64,000 nucleotides of DNA, taken from assembly GCA_002503825.1 (NCBI GenBank), contig DASP01000017.1:106623-170622 (forward strand), given 5' to 3'. Under the pieces are notes generated by a model. It had not been told where the DNA came from and did no database searches. It was given only the letters and a program-made list of their open reading frames with translations. Position numbers and translations under genes: made by a program. Source of the stretch: Methanoregulaceae archaeon UBA467 (GTDB lineage Archaea > Halobacteriota > Methanomicrobia > Methanomicrobiales > Methanospirillaceae). Shown here in pieces: positions 8,149-16,953 of this stretch. The number at the start of each line of letters is the position of its first letter. The first letter of the stretch is position 1.

Positions 8149-9231
8149 TCAGACCGGGGAGTAATCAGTACGCCTCTGTTTGAGGGTACGCCCGATGTCC
8201 CGGACCATGTACTGCATCATTCCGGGATCAAGATAATCGGCTCCCATGGCTCCGGCATCAACCGACACATCGTCCGAGAACATGGTGCCGGCAAGGTCGT
8301 TTCCTCCCGAGAGAAGGGCAAGCTGGGAAAGTTTCAGGCCCAGTTTTCCCCAGGAGACCTGTATATTATCAAAATTATCGAGGAAAAGGCGGGACACGGC
8401 TGTCATCAGGATGTCTTCCCTCCCTGTCGCTCCCGGCCGTGCGAGTCCCTTCCGGTATATCGGTGTGTTGGTGTGAACAAACGAGAGCGGAACAAGTTCT
8501 GTGAACCCGCCAGTCTCGTCCTGGATATCCCGTAATATGGAGAGGTGCTGTGCCTGGTCTGCAGCACTCTCGCAGGAGCCGTACATGATCGTGGCGGTGC
8601 TCGGGATCCCACATGTGTGTGCCTCCTTTATGATTCCCGCCCACGTCGCAGTATCCACTTTTCTCGGGCATATCACGTCACGCACGTCATCGACAAGGAT
8701 TTCTGCGGCAGTCCCCTGGAGAGAACCGATACCCGCCGCTTTAAACCTTTCCAGGACTTCGCGGGTCGAAATCCCGCTCCCGGACGCCGCATGTGCGACC
8801 TCGTCAGGACTGAATGCATGGAGATGCACTCCGGGAGCCGCATCCCTGACCCAGCCGAGAATATTTATGTAATTATCCGCAGTAAATTCAGGATGAACTC
8901 CGGAGAGGAGACAGATTTCAGTCACACCCCTCTCCGTTGCCAGATTTGTCTTCTTTACCAGTGTGTCCCGGTCATCACAGTAGGCACCTTCGTCTCCGGC
9001 ACGCCGCCCGAAACTGCAGAACCCGCAGAGATTTTTACAGATGTTGGTGATGTGGATATTCTGGTTCCGCACGTACGTGACGACATCCCCGACCTTCTCC
9101 TCACGAAGGGTATCTGCCGCAGACACTATATCGAAAATATTCCGGTCTTTTGTCGATAAAAGGGATATTGCCTCGTTTATCGAGAGACGGTGACCCCCGA
9201 GCACATCTGAAAGAAGCTGCTTCCGGTCCAT
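8149..9231 (-). CDS. cofH: FO synthase subunit 2 (CofH-like radical SAM enzyme), copy 2
   Basis: A 360-residue paralogue of the gene at 2436-3521, with CKNLCGFCSFG as cluster motif, LQGTAAEILVDDVRDVICP, STATIMYGS and FVHTNTPIYRKG. The two copies align along their whole length with many identical blocks, including GFTE(F/L)VPLSF and the C-terminal YLDP. Both keep the three cysteines, so both are probably active. It begins 15 bases after the signal peptidase gene on the same strand. Whether the copies share a reaction or one has moved to another substrate cannot be told from sequence alone. Confidence 0.85.
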   Translation of the reverse strand: MDRKQLLSDVLGGHRLSINEAISLLSTKDRNIFDIVSAADTLREEKVGDVVTYVRNQNIHITNICKNLCGFCSFGRRAGDEGAYCDDRDTLVKKTNLATERGVTEICLLSGVHPEFTADNYINILGWVRDAAPGVHLHAFSPDEVAHAASGSGISTREVLERFKAAGIGSLQGTAAEILVDDVRDVICPRKVDTATWAGIIKEAHTCGIPSTATIMYGSCESAADQAQHLSILRDIQDETGGFTELVPLSFVHTNTPIYRKGLARPGATGREDILMTAVSRLFLDNFDNIQVSWGKLGLKLSQLALLSGGNDLAGTMFSDDVSVDAGAMGADYLDPGMMQYMVRDIGRTLKQRRTDYSPV

Positions 9232-9246
9232 TCCTTTACCCCTCCA

Positions 9247-10110
9247 TCATCTCTTTTTCCCGGTTTTTTTGCGGGGAGGTGTTTTTCCCTTCTCATTGCG
9301 CTTCGAATACCACTCATACAGGAACATAATCACGATGATTATGATTGCAACAGGGACGATATTGAGCGGGAGGTACCCGAGAAGCGGGACGGTAAAGAGC
9401 GCCTTTCCAACAATCCACTCTTTTTCGACGGGCTGGATGATGCCAAGATCGCGGCGCGAGAGGTATCCGCCCTGGTCACTCACGAGGTTATTGTCACCCT
9501 TTGTAATGTATCCGCTGTTTGCGGCGGTAACATTGGTCGGCACGATGTATCCGATATCCGGAGATGCCGTGGTGTCATCGATAACCGTCCCGTTCTCCAG
9601 AATAAGTTTCTGGTCTTCTATCTTTGCAGGGAGATAGACGACCGGTGATGCCTGACCACGGTACAGGTTCAGGTACTTCGGTATCGTCTCTCCTTCCCCT
9701 GTCCAGTCCATGGCGCGGTGAATGATGGGATGAACACTCCCTGAAATGAGAGGAATCGGAATCAGGGAGTTTTCCGCCCCGTTCGGCCTGTATATCAGGA
9801 TGTCCCCGTAATCCCCGAATTTTTTATAACCGCTCTCCTTTCCTTCAGCCCAGCTCTGGAGGTCGCCGTACCGGTCGGCGCTGACCACGAACACGAGGTC
9901 CCCGACGTTCATATGCGGGACCATACTCTCCGATTCGATAGTCACCACTGCAGGCCATGTTCCTGATACAAGAAAGAGGAGTAGTGCAATTCCACCGACA
10001 ATGGCAACGACCCATGCTGCTTCCTTAAGTATTGCCATTCCCTTACTGTCGCTTTTCCGGAATTTATCCAGCAGTGAGGGTTCTTTAGTATCCTTCTTCG
10101 ATCCTGTCAT
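9247..10110 (-). CDS. Signal peptidase I, archaeal S26B type
   Basis: A 287-residue membrane protease. A cytosolic basic N-terminus is followed by one helix (about residues 30-52), then TIESESMVPHMNVGDLV with the catalytic serine, PIIHRAMDW with the histidine that replaces lysine in archaeal enzymes, and YITKGDNN with the conserved aspartate region. A second helix (about 245-265) and a lysine-rich tail end the protein. It removes signal peptides of exported proteins at the outer face of the membrane. It is longer than the minimal enzyme because of an insert between the histidine and GDNN boxes. Confidence 0.86.
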   Translation of the reverse strand: MTGSKKDTKEPSLLDKFRKSDSKGMAILKEAAWVVAIVGGIALLLFLVSGTWPAVVTIESESMVPHMNVGDLVFVVSADRYGDLQSWAEGKESGYKKFGDYGDILIYRPNGAENSLIPIPLISGSVHPIIHRAMDWTGEGETIPKYLNLYRGQASPVVYLPAKIEDQKLILENGTVIDDTTASPDIGYIVPTNVTAANSGYITKGDNNLVSDQGGYLSRRDLGIIQPVEKEWIVGKALFTVPLLGYLPLNIVPVAIIIIVIMFLYEWYSKRNEKGKTPPRKKTGKKR

Positions 10111-10304
10111 TGATTATTCTAGACTATTCACCGGGACGCCTAATAATGGATGCCTATTGGTTCGTTCAAATCACGGCATAGTCGTTTTAGAGGTTCTTTT
10201 CCCGGGCCTCCACCGGAAAGAGTTCATTTTCCTGTTATGCATACCGCTGCACATTGCCCGGATGAAAAAAACCAATATCCGGGACCCGGATATACTATAC
10301 CAGT

Positions 10305-11702
10305 ATGCTTGATACCCAGACGATCGTCCAGCGGTTCCTTGACACCAAGATGCAGGTCCACCCTGATGTGGTCCGGTATCTGACGGAAAAAGGCGATCCC
10401 GGGCTCATCGACCGTATCATTGCAGGCCTTCCGGATGACACCATTGTCGTTTCTGCACGACATATTCCGGGAGTGACACCGGATCGTGACGGGGCACGGT
10501 TTCTTACCGATCCGAAGAGCGAGGTTATCCACGGAAGTTCGGGCTCATCCGGGTCGATATCCAGCATCACCGATTACATCCATTATTTCAGGGACCGTTA
10601 TACCCGTCTTGGCGGGATGGTCAAAACGCGCTGCACTGCGATGCCAATCGAGGCGCTGGTGAGGACAGGCCGGTTCAGGCAGGAAGCCTGCTCCATTGTC
10701 GGCCTGGTCATGGATATAAAAAGCACGACCAACGGCCACAGGATAGCGGAAATTGAGGATACGACCGCATCGATATCGGTCCTCTTTAACAAAGACCGTC
10801 CCGGGTTTTCCGAAGCCGAGTCCCTCATCCCCGACGAGGTGGTAGGGGTCCGCGGGACCCTTTCGGGCGATGGCCGGCTTTTCTTTGCAGACCAGCTCTT
10901 CCGCCCCGATATTCCCATCCATCATGCACCCTTCAGGAGTGAGACCCCGGGAAAAGCCGTCCTTATCTCAGACGTCCACGTGGGCAGCGATACGTTCCTC
11001 GAAGAGCAGTGGAACCGTTTTGCAGACTGGCTTGACGAATCGGACATGTCTTATCTCCTTATCGCAGGAGACCTCGTGGACGGTATCGGGATCTATCCCG
11101 GCCAGGAACATGAACTCACCCTGAAAAATATTTACGAACAGTATGACGTATTCGGGGAGATGTTATCAGACCTTCCCTCACGCCTGCAGATTATTGTTTC
11201 CCCGGGGAACCACGATGTGGTGCGTGCCGCAGAGCCACAGCCGGTCATTCCGGAAGATTTCACAAAAAAATTCCCGAAAAACTGTATTCTCGTAGAAAAT
11301 CCGGCGCTCGTCGGCCTCCAGGGTGTGCGGGTCCAGATGTATCACGGCCGGTCTATCGATGATATGATCTCCCTGATCCCGGGTGCATCCTATGAAAATG
11401 TATCCCCGATGATGACAGGCATGCTGCAGCGACGCCACCTGGCTCCGACGTATGGAAAAAGGACCCCGATCGCTGCTTCAAAAGAAGACCGCCTGGTCAT
11501 CGACCCGATACCTGAAGTGCTCCATACCGGCCATGTCCATATTATGGGTATAACCGAATACAGGGGGACATTGTGTGTAAATTCAGGTACGTGGCAGTCC
11601 CAGACCGCGTTCCAGAAACAGATGAATATCAATCCCACACCGTCCCGGGCCGTCATCCTTGACCTCCAGACCCTTGTGCCGCAGGTGCTGGATTTCAGCT
11701 GA
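10305..11702 (+). CDS. polB: DNA polymerase D small subunit (DP1), exonuclease
   Basis: A 465-residue protein with an OB-fold region (about 120-200) and a C-terminal calcineurin-like phosphoesterase domain. Metal motifs are complete: ISDVHVGSD, LIAGDLVDG, SPGNHD, MYHGRSIDDMI and LHTGHVH. This is the Mre11-like 3'-5' proofreading exonuclease subunit of PolD, the replicative polymerase of euryarchaea; the large subunit DP2 is not in the window. It is divergent from the signal peptidase gene, with a TATA-like GATATACTATA just before the ATG at 10305, suggesting a short or absent leader. Confidence 0.92.
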   Translation: MLDTQTIVQRFLDTKMQVHPDVVRYLTEKGDPGLIDRIIAGLPDDTIVVSARHIPGVTPDRDGARFLTDPKSEVIHGSSGSSGSISSITDYIHYFRDRYTRLGGMVKTRCTAMPIEALVRTGRFRQEACSIVGLVMDIKSTTNGHRIAEIEDTTASISVLFNKDRPGFSEAESLIPDEVVGVRGTLSGDGRLFFADQLFRPDIPIHHAPFRSETPGKAVLISDVHVGSDTFLEEQWNRFADWLDESDMSYLLIAGDLVDGIGIYPGQEHELTLKNIYEQYDVFGEMLSDLPSRLQIIVSPGNHDVVRAAEPQPVIPEDFTKKFPKNCILVENPALVGLQGVRVQMYHGRSIDDMISLIPGASYENVSPMMTGMLQRRHLAPTYGKRTPIAASKEDRLVIDPIPEVLHTGHVHIMGITEYRGTLCVNSGTWQSQTAFQKQMNINPTPSRAVILDLQTLVPQVLDFS

Positions 11703-11795
11703 CCGTTTCACTTTTCTATTTGCCGGGATAAACTGGTAGAGTATAAAAACTTCCCGAGCTCAAAGTAAAGGAAGTTCTCTGGAGGACTGAAAAGA

Positions 11796-13820
11796 ATGGA
11801 CTTATTAATATTTGCACCTGTATGTGCCATCATCGGCCTGATATTTGCAGGCATTTCATTCATGCGAATGAAAAAAGAAGGTACTGGTAGTGAGTTGATG
11901 CAGAAGATCGCTGCATCCATTCACCTGGGGGCAATGGTATACCTGAAACGGCAGTATACTGCAATTGCAGTCTTTGTTGTCGTCCTTGCTATCGTTCTTA
12001 CACTCCTGATCAGCCCGCTGACAGCAGGCTGTTTCATTGTCGGGGCACTCCTTTCGGCAACCGCAGGGTTTATCGGAATGAATGCAGCGACGATGGCGAA
12101 CGTGCGGACCACACACGCCGCACGGAACGGGATGGCAGAGGCGTTCAGGGTATCATTCTCAAGTGGAATGGTTATGGGCCTTACCGTCGTCGGTCTCGGT
12201 CTTCTTGGTCTTTCTGCAACGCTCTTTACCGTGAGCACGTTTACGACCCTTGGAACCTACGAGGTTATCAACGTCGTCTCGGGATTTTCTCTAGGGGCGA
12301 GCTCAATCGCACTCTTTGCCCGTGTCGGCGGCGGTATCTTTACCAAGGCCGCAGATGTCGGAGCAGACCTTGTCGGCAAGGTAGAGGCAGGGATACCAGA
12401 AGACGACCCGCGCAATCCTGCAGTCATTGCTGATAACGTGGGAGACAACGTCGGTGATATCGCAGGCATGGGTGCCGACCTCTACGAGAGTTATGTCGGT
12501 GCAATGGTTGCGACCATGCTCGTCGGGGCAAGTGCAACAATGGTTGCCCAGTTTGCCGGTGTAAGCACAATAAGCCTGGTTCTTCTGCCGCTCCTGATAT
12601 CTGCAGCAGGTATTATTGCCGCAATCATCGGTTCGTTCTTTGTCCGGACCAACAAGAACGAGAGCGGTGCCATTCACAAGGCATTCAACGTAGGGACGTT
12701 CACCAGTCTCATCCTGACGGTCATCGCGACGTACCTGCTGGTCACCACCCTTCTCGGACCCCAGTTCATCGGTGTCTTTGTCGCCACCATTTCCGGACTT
12801 GTTGCCGGGTTCCTCATCGGAGTGGTGACAGAGTATTATACTTCATACGACAGGGCACCGACCCTGAGTATCGTGAAGTCCAGCGAGACCGGCGCAGCAA
12901 CCAACATCATCGCCGGTCTTTCAAAGGGTATGGAGAGCACCGCAATTCCTGTCCTCATTGTCGCAGCGGCAATCCTCATCGCCGCAAACCAGGCAGGCCT
13001 GTATGGTATCGCCATTGCCGGTGTGGGAATGCTCGCAACGCTGGGAATTACACTCTCTGTTGACGCGTACGGACCTGTCGCAGACAATGCCGGAGGTATC
13101 GCAGAGATGTCCCACCAGCCACCGGAGATCCGCAAGATTACCGATACCCTGGACTCGGTCGGAAACACCACTGCCGCCATCGGCAAGGGTTTTGCCGTCG
13201 GCGGTGCTGCCCTGACCGCACTCGGTCTCTTTGCAGCCTACTCACAGGCAGTACACCTTGATGTTGTCAACATGCTCAATCACCAGGTGTTTGTCGGTAT
13301 CCTTATCGGTGCCATGCTTCCTTTCCTCTTCTCAAGCTTTGCCATGACCGCTGTCGGTCGTGCAGCCGGTTTGATTGTCGAGGAAGTCCGCAGGCAGTTT
13401 AAGGAGATTCCCGGGCTTATGGAGGGGAAAGCCGAACCTGATTACGCATCCTGTGTCACCATCTCAACAAATGCAGCCCTGAGGCAGATGATCGCCCCTG
13501 GTGTACTGGCGATTGCCGCACCACTCGTGGTCGGCCTGCTCCTTGGCAAGGATGCCCTTGCAGGTCTGCTTGTCGGTTCAATATCGGCCGGCTTCCTGCT
13601 CGCCGTTATGATGGCGAATGCAGGTGGTGCATGGGACAATGCAAAGAAATACATTGAACAGGGACATTTTGGCGGCAAGGGATCAACGGCCCATAAGGCT
13701 GCAGTGACCGGCGACACCGTTGGTGACCCGTTCAAGGACACTGCAGGGCCCGCACTTAACATCCTGCTCAAGCTGATGTCGATTGTGGCCGTGGTCTTTG
13801 CACCACTGTTCCTTTTATAA
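11796..13820 (+). CDS. hppA: Membrane-bound ion-translocating pyrophosphatase
   Basis: A 674-residue protein with about 16 membrane helices. It couples pyrophosphate hydrolysis to H+ or Na+ pumping. The signature lies around residues 165-235: GGGIFTKAADVGADLVGK, EDDPRNPAVIADNVGDNVGD and the C-terminal GDTVGDPFKDTAGPALN. The cytosolic segment GNTTAAIGKGF carries alanine where K+-independent enzymes carry lysine, so the enzyme is probably K+-dependent; that rule is family knowledge. The pumped ion is not resolved here. GGAGG lies 10 bases before the ATG. A T-rich stretch follows the stop. Confidence 0.93.
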   Translation: MDLLIFAPVCAIIGLIFAGISFMRMKKEGTGSELMQKIAASIHLGAMVYLKRQYTAIAVFVVVLAIVLTLLISPLTAGCFIVGALLSATAGFIGMNAATMANVRTTHAARNGMAEAFRVSFSSGMVMGLTVVGLGLLGLSATLFTVSTFTTLGTYEVINVVSGFSLGASSIALFARVGGGIFTKAADVGADLVGKVEAGIPEDDPRNPAVIADNVGDNVGDIAGMGADLYESYVGAMVATMLVGASATMVAQFAGVSTISLVLLPLLISAAGIIAAIIGSFFVRTNKNESGAIHKAFNVGTFTSLILTVIATYLLVTTLLGPQFIGVFVATISGLVAGFLIGVVTEYYTSYDRAPTLSIVKSSETGAATNIIAGLSKGMESTAIPVLIVAAAILIAANQAGLYGIAIAGVGMLATLGITLSVDAYGPVADNAGGIAEMSHQPPEIRKITDTLDSVGNTTAAIGKGFAVGGAALTALGLFAAYSQAVHLDVVNMLNHQVFVGILIGAMLPFLFSSFAMTAVGRAAGLIVEEVRRQFKEIPGLMEGKAEPDYASCVTISTNAALRQMIAPGVLAIAAPLVVGLLLGKDALAGLLVGSISAGFLLAVMMANAGGAWDNAKKYIEQGHFGGKGSTAHKAAVTGDTVGDPFKDTAGPALNILLKLMSIVAVVFAPLFLL

Positions 13821-14222
13821 TTTTTTTTCCTTTTTCTGATTTTTATCGTCTGATGTTCCCTGTATAGTCTTTCATTGAATTTTCCTGCAACGCTGGAAAT
13901 GAAGACGAGAAGATTCGGCGGTCTTGTCAGATTACATCATGATACATTTTATTTTGCCGCACTCAAAATCCCGACACTCCCGGGGCTGACGCCCCGCCGT
14001 ATACGTGCGTCCCCTCTTTGCGACAGGGACCGTGCGTAGTTCTTTTTTTAAAAAATAAAAGAATCACAATCAACCCTGCCTACAGACCATCCCGTGGCGG
14101 GGGGGGCAGGGAGGGGGTGCAAACCCCCTCCGGTAAGAGAAACAGATCACACAGGTTTTATCAAAAGGAGGATGTCCCCAAAGCCGAAAAAATAGGAAAG
14201 ACGGGGAGACGAAAACCTGTAT
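13821..14222. other. Intergenic region with two GC-rich hairpins
   Basis: No convincing gene. A T-rich run just after the hppA stop could end transcription. CGGGGC-tgac-GCCCCG (13981-13996) forms a perfect 6-bp stem, and GGAGGGGGT-gcaa-ACCCCCTCC (14110-14131) a perfect 9-bp stem with a tetraloop. The second lies about 90 bases past the pdxT stop on its transcript and may be a terminator or a structured extragenic repeat. A 70-codon frame at 14018-14230 has no homology or ribosome site and is not called. Confidence 0.45.
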
Positions 14223-14807
14223 TCAGATAAGGTTTTTTATGAACCGTTCATGGAGCCGGTAATCGTTCCCGAGCTCCGGGTGGAACGCAAGCGCCATATG
14301 TTTTCCCTGCTCCAGCGCAACAAACCCTGCATCGATCCGGCCGGTTACACTGACTGCAGGTCCGGTTCTTGTCGCCACCGGCGCACGGATGAAAAGTGCA
14401 TGAAACGGCTTATCAAGCCCTTTTATTTGAATGTCAGCTTCGAATGACTCTTTTTGCCTGCCGAAAGCATTTCTTGTCACATCCATCTCCATGAGACCGA
14501 GCGTGGCGACCCTCGGGTCATCAACACCGGTTGCCATCAGGACCATCCCGGCACAGGTGGCAAAGATACCGCCGGAAAAACTGGCAAGCGGATCATACAT
14601 CCTGTTCTTTATGATGAGCCGTGAAATGGTAGTCGATTCCCCCCCGGGTATCGCAATTGCATCGAGCGCCCCGATTTCATCAGGATGGCGGAGCGTATCA
14701 ACCCGGGAGGACTCTGCCAGGCCCATGCCGGTTAATGCCTGGCGGAATGCATGGATATGTTCGCTTACATTCCCCTGAAGTGCCAGAACCCCGATATTAA
14801 CGCCCAC
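14223..14807 (-). CDS. pdxT: Pyridoxal 5'-phosphate synthase, glutaminase subunit PdxT
   Basis: A 194-residue class I glutamine amidotransferase. It starts V/MGVNIGVLALQGNVSEH, has IPGGESTTISRLI for the oxyanion loop, GIFATCAGMVLMA with the nucleophile cysteine, and ends with FHPELGNDYRLHERFI containing the catalytic His and Glu. It releases ammonia for PdxS. The GTG at 14807 is chosen because the family begins here and GAGGTG sits ten bases upstream; it overlaps the pdxS end by 11 bases. An ATG at 14825 is possible. Part of the cbiB-pdxS-pdxT transcript. Confidence 0.92.
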   Translation of the reverse strand: MGVNIGVLALQGNVSEHIHAFRQALTGMGLAESSRVDTLRHPDEIGALDAIAIPGGESTTISRLIIKNRMYDPLASFSGGIFATCAGMVLMATGVDDPRVATLGLMEMDVTRNAFGRQKESFEADIQIKGLDKPFHALFIRAPVATRTGPAVSVTGRIDAGFVALEQGKHMALAFHPELGNDYRLHERFIKNLI

Positions 14808-15693
14808 GGTACTGGAGCACCTCATCGTCCCTGAGAAGGTGGACATCGAGCCCTTTCATCGCATCTCCGAGACCCTTGCTCACCTCTGCAATGACTGCCG
14901 GCTCGTTATAATGGTTTACTGCTTCCACAATTGCCCGTGCCATCTTCTCCGGGTTGCTCGAATGGAAGATGCCCGACCCGACGAATACGCCGTCTGCTCC
15001 CATCTGCATCATCATCGCGGCATCGGAAGGTGTGGCGATTCCGCCGGCGGAAAAGTTGACGACCGGAAGGCGGCCCATCTTTACCGTCTCGGCAAGGAGT
15101 GCGGCGGGAGCTTCGAGGTCACGCGCCCTGTCAACAATCTCCTGTGAGTTGAGTCCCTGCAGCGCCCTTATCTCGCCCATGATATTCCGCATATGACGCA
15201 CCGCCTCGACCACGTTCCCGGTGCCTGCCTCACCCTTGGTCCTGACCATTGCAGCACCTTCAGCGATCCGTCGCAGTGCCTCACCAAGGTCACGTGCACC
15301 ACAGACAAAAGGAACGCTGAACTGCGTTTTTTCAATATGGAACTGCTCATCCGCGGGTGTCAGGACCTCGCTTTCGTCAATCATGTCCACGCCGAGTGCC
15401 TCGAGAACCTGCGCCTCGACAAAGTGACCAATCCTGACTTTTCCCATCACCGGAATGGATACGGAATCCATTATCTCCACGATCTTCTCAGGGTCCGCCA
15501 TCCGTGCCACGCCACCGGCCTTCCTGATATCCGCCGGGACACGTTCCAGGGCCATCACTGCGACGGCACCTGCCTGCTCCGCAATCACTGCCTGCTCCGC
15601 GTTCACCACATCCATTATCACGCCCCCCTTCTGCATGGATGCGAAACCACGCTTCAGCAGCTCGGTGCCAAATCTCAGTTCCTCGAGTTTCAT
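14797..15693 (-). CDS. pdxS: Pyridoxal 5'-phosphate synthase, lyase subunit PdxS
   Basis: A 298-residue TIM-barrel enzyme that makes PLP from ribose 5-phosphate, glyceraldehyde 3-phosphate and ammonia. Clear motifs: GGVIMDVVNAEQA, VMALERVPADIR, MGKVRIGHFVEAQ with an active lysine, EVLTPADE, and VRTKGEAGTGNVVEAVRH. Full family length. The start overlaps the end of cbiB by four bases (ATGA), and the end overlaps pdxT, so ammonia-channel partners are made together. Confidence 0.95.
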   Translation of the reverse strand: MKLEELRFGTELLKRGFASMQKGGVIMDVVNAEQAVIAEQAGAVAVMALERVPADIRKAGGVARMADPEKIVEIMDSVSIPVMGKVRIGHFVEAQVLEALGVDMIDESEVLTPADEQFHIEKTQFSVPFVCGARDLGEALRRIAEGAAMVRTKGEAGTGNVVEAVRHMRNIMGEIRALQGLNSQEIVDRARDLEAPAALLAETVKMGRLPVVNFSAGGIATPSDAAMMMQMGADGVFVGSGIFHSSNPEKMARAIVEAVNHYNEPAVIAEVSKGLGDAMKGLDVHLLRDDEVLQYRGR

Positions 15694-16619
15694 ATGCCAC
15701 TATATTTGGTCAATGATCCCAATATAAGTAGTGTGATCATAACCAGGAACGAGAATACAAGCGTGATTACCCGTACCGCCCGGATAATTTCCCTGCCTCC
15801 CTCATCAAGTGTTTTTGTGCCGTTTCCTATGGAATAGACCCCCGGTTTCTCAAACTTTATGCCGACACCGCCTGCCATGATCGCCATCGGAATTCCGCCA
15901 TTGAAACCGGGCCTTTTTCGGGCATCCCGGCACAATGTCTCCCATGCCGGCCGGAATGATCCGGTGCAGGCAAAATAAAGGAGGAGGAGAAGTCCGGTAA
16001 TCCGCGCAGGGATATAGCTCAGAATGTCATCCATCCGGGCTGAAAACCAGCCGAGCCGCTCCCGTTCATCGCGGTAGCCAAGCATTGCATCCATGGTATT
16101 AGCCGCACGGTAGACCGCAGCTCCGGCGAGCCCTGCAAACCCGAAATAAAAAACGGGGGCAACAATACTGTCAACGAGGTTCTCAGTCATGGACTCATAT
16201 CCTGCAGAGAGGATATGCTCACGGTCAAGTGAAGCCGTCTCCCTGCTGACAAGCAGCCCCACCTTTTCCCGTGCGTCCCCGATCGTTCCGTTCATGGCCT
16301 TCACCACCGCACAGGTATGTTCCTCGAGAGAACGCCATGCAAAACACACCTTCAAAAGGAACGGTGCAATCAACAGGGTCAGGTACCAGGGCGAATACAC
16401 CTGGAAGAGAGAGAAGGGCAGGGTGAATAGAAACGCGGTACATATCCATAAGATCACTCCGGCTCCCCGGTGCGACCACGCCGGCCATTTAGAGGGTATT
16501 CCCCACCACCCGATGAACCGGCCGAGCAGCGCTACCGGGTGGAAACGCGTCCTTGGATCACCAAAGACACGATCAACAAGGAGTGCCAGCGCCAGTACAA
16601 GCGGTGCTATTATCCACAT
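15690..16619 (-). CDS. cbiB: Adenosylcobinamide-phosphate synthase CbiB/CobD
   Basis: A 309-residue membrane protein that attaches the aminopropanol arm to adenosylcobyric acid in cobalamin synthesis. The start LLVDRVFGDP, RFHPVALLGRFI, then LVSRETASLDREHILSAG, SMTENLVDSIVAPVFY and YRAANTMDAMLGYRDER are the CbiB pattern. Several hydrophobic helices are present. It is the first gene of an operon with pdxS and pdxT; its ATGA overlap with pdxS implies coupling of two otherwise separate cofactor pathways. Cobamides are needed for methyl transfer in methanogenesis. Confidence 0.92.
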   Translation of the reverse strand: MWIIAPLVLALALLVDRVFGDPRTRFHPVALLGRFIGWWGIPSKWPAWSHRGAGVILWICTAFLFTLPFSLFQVYSPWYLTLLIAPFLLKVCFAWRSLEEHTCAVVKAMNGTIGDAREKVGLLVSRETASLDREHILSAGYESMTENLVDSIVAPVFYFGFAGLAGAAVYRAANTMDAMLGYRDERERLGWFSARMDDILSYIPARITGLLLLLYFACTGSFRPAWETLCRDARKRPGFNGGIPMAIMAGGVGIKFEKPGVYSIGNGTKTLDEGGREIIRAVRVITLVFSFLVMITLLILGSLTKYSGI

Positions 16620-16734
16620 ATCTGCTTTCCCTGACTATCACATGAGTACGTCTGCAAAAGTGAAAAAGATTTGATATTCATTTTGAAAAAGAGATGACAG
16701 TTTATCACTTTGCCGTCTCTTAAAAAATATTGTG

Positions 16735-16761
16735 TTTTCCCGCCAATGGAAGGTGGGAAAA
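16735..16761 (-). terminator. Hairpin terminator after the Trm112-like gene
   Basis: TTTTCCCGCC (16735-16744) pairs with GGTGGGAAAA (16752-16761) with one G-T position across a 7-base loop. On the minus strand it starts 7 bases past the stop at 16768 and is followed by an A/T run (16724-16734). Probable end of the purA transcript. Confidence 0.5.
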
Positions 16762-16767
16762 GATTTT

Positions 16768-16953
16768 TCAGCCTTTATCCGGCTCCCTCGGGAGCAGGTC
16801 GGGGATCCCTTCCTCTATCGGATATGAAACGTTGCATGCCCTGCACTCAAGGGTCCCTTCGACGATCTCTTCTTCATTTTCCCTGGCGACCCTGAGTTCA
16901 AGGTCTCCCTTGCACACCGGGCAGCAAAGGATAGGGAGGAGGGATCGCTTCAT
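16768..16953 (-). CDS. Trm112-like zinc-ribbon protein
   Basis: A 61-residue protein of the Trm112/UPF0434 type: LLPILCCPVCKGDLEL, then GTLECRACNVSYPIEEGIPDLLP. The CxxC pairs (CPVC and CRAC) are the zinc-ribbon ligands and the end matches YPI..GIP.LLP. In eukaryotes and archaea Trm112 stabilises and activates several SAM methyltransferases acting on tRNA, rRNA and release factor; that role is inferred. The start overlaps purA by four bases. Confidence 0.85.
   Translation of the reverse strand: MKRSLLPILCCPVCKGDLELRVARENEEEIVEGTLECRACNVSYPIEEGIPDLLPREPDKG

Noticed and set aside
14018..14230. 70-codon frame between hppA and pdxT
   Set aside because: It runs through two GC hairpins, has no ribosome site and a composition unlike a folded protein.
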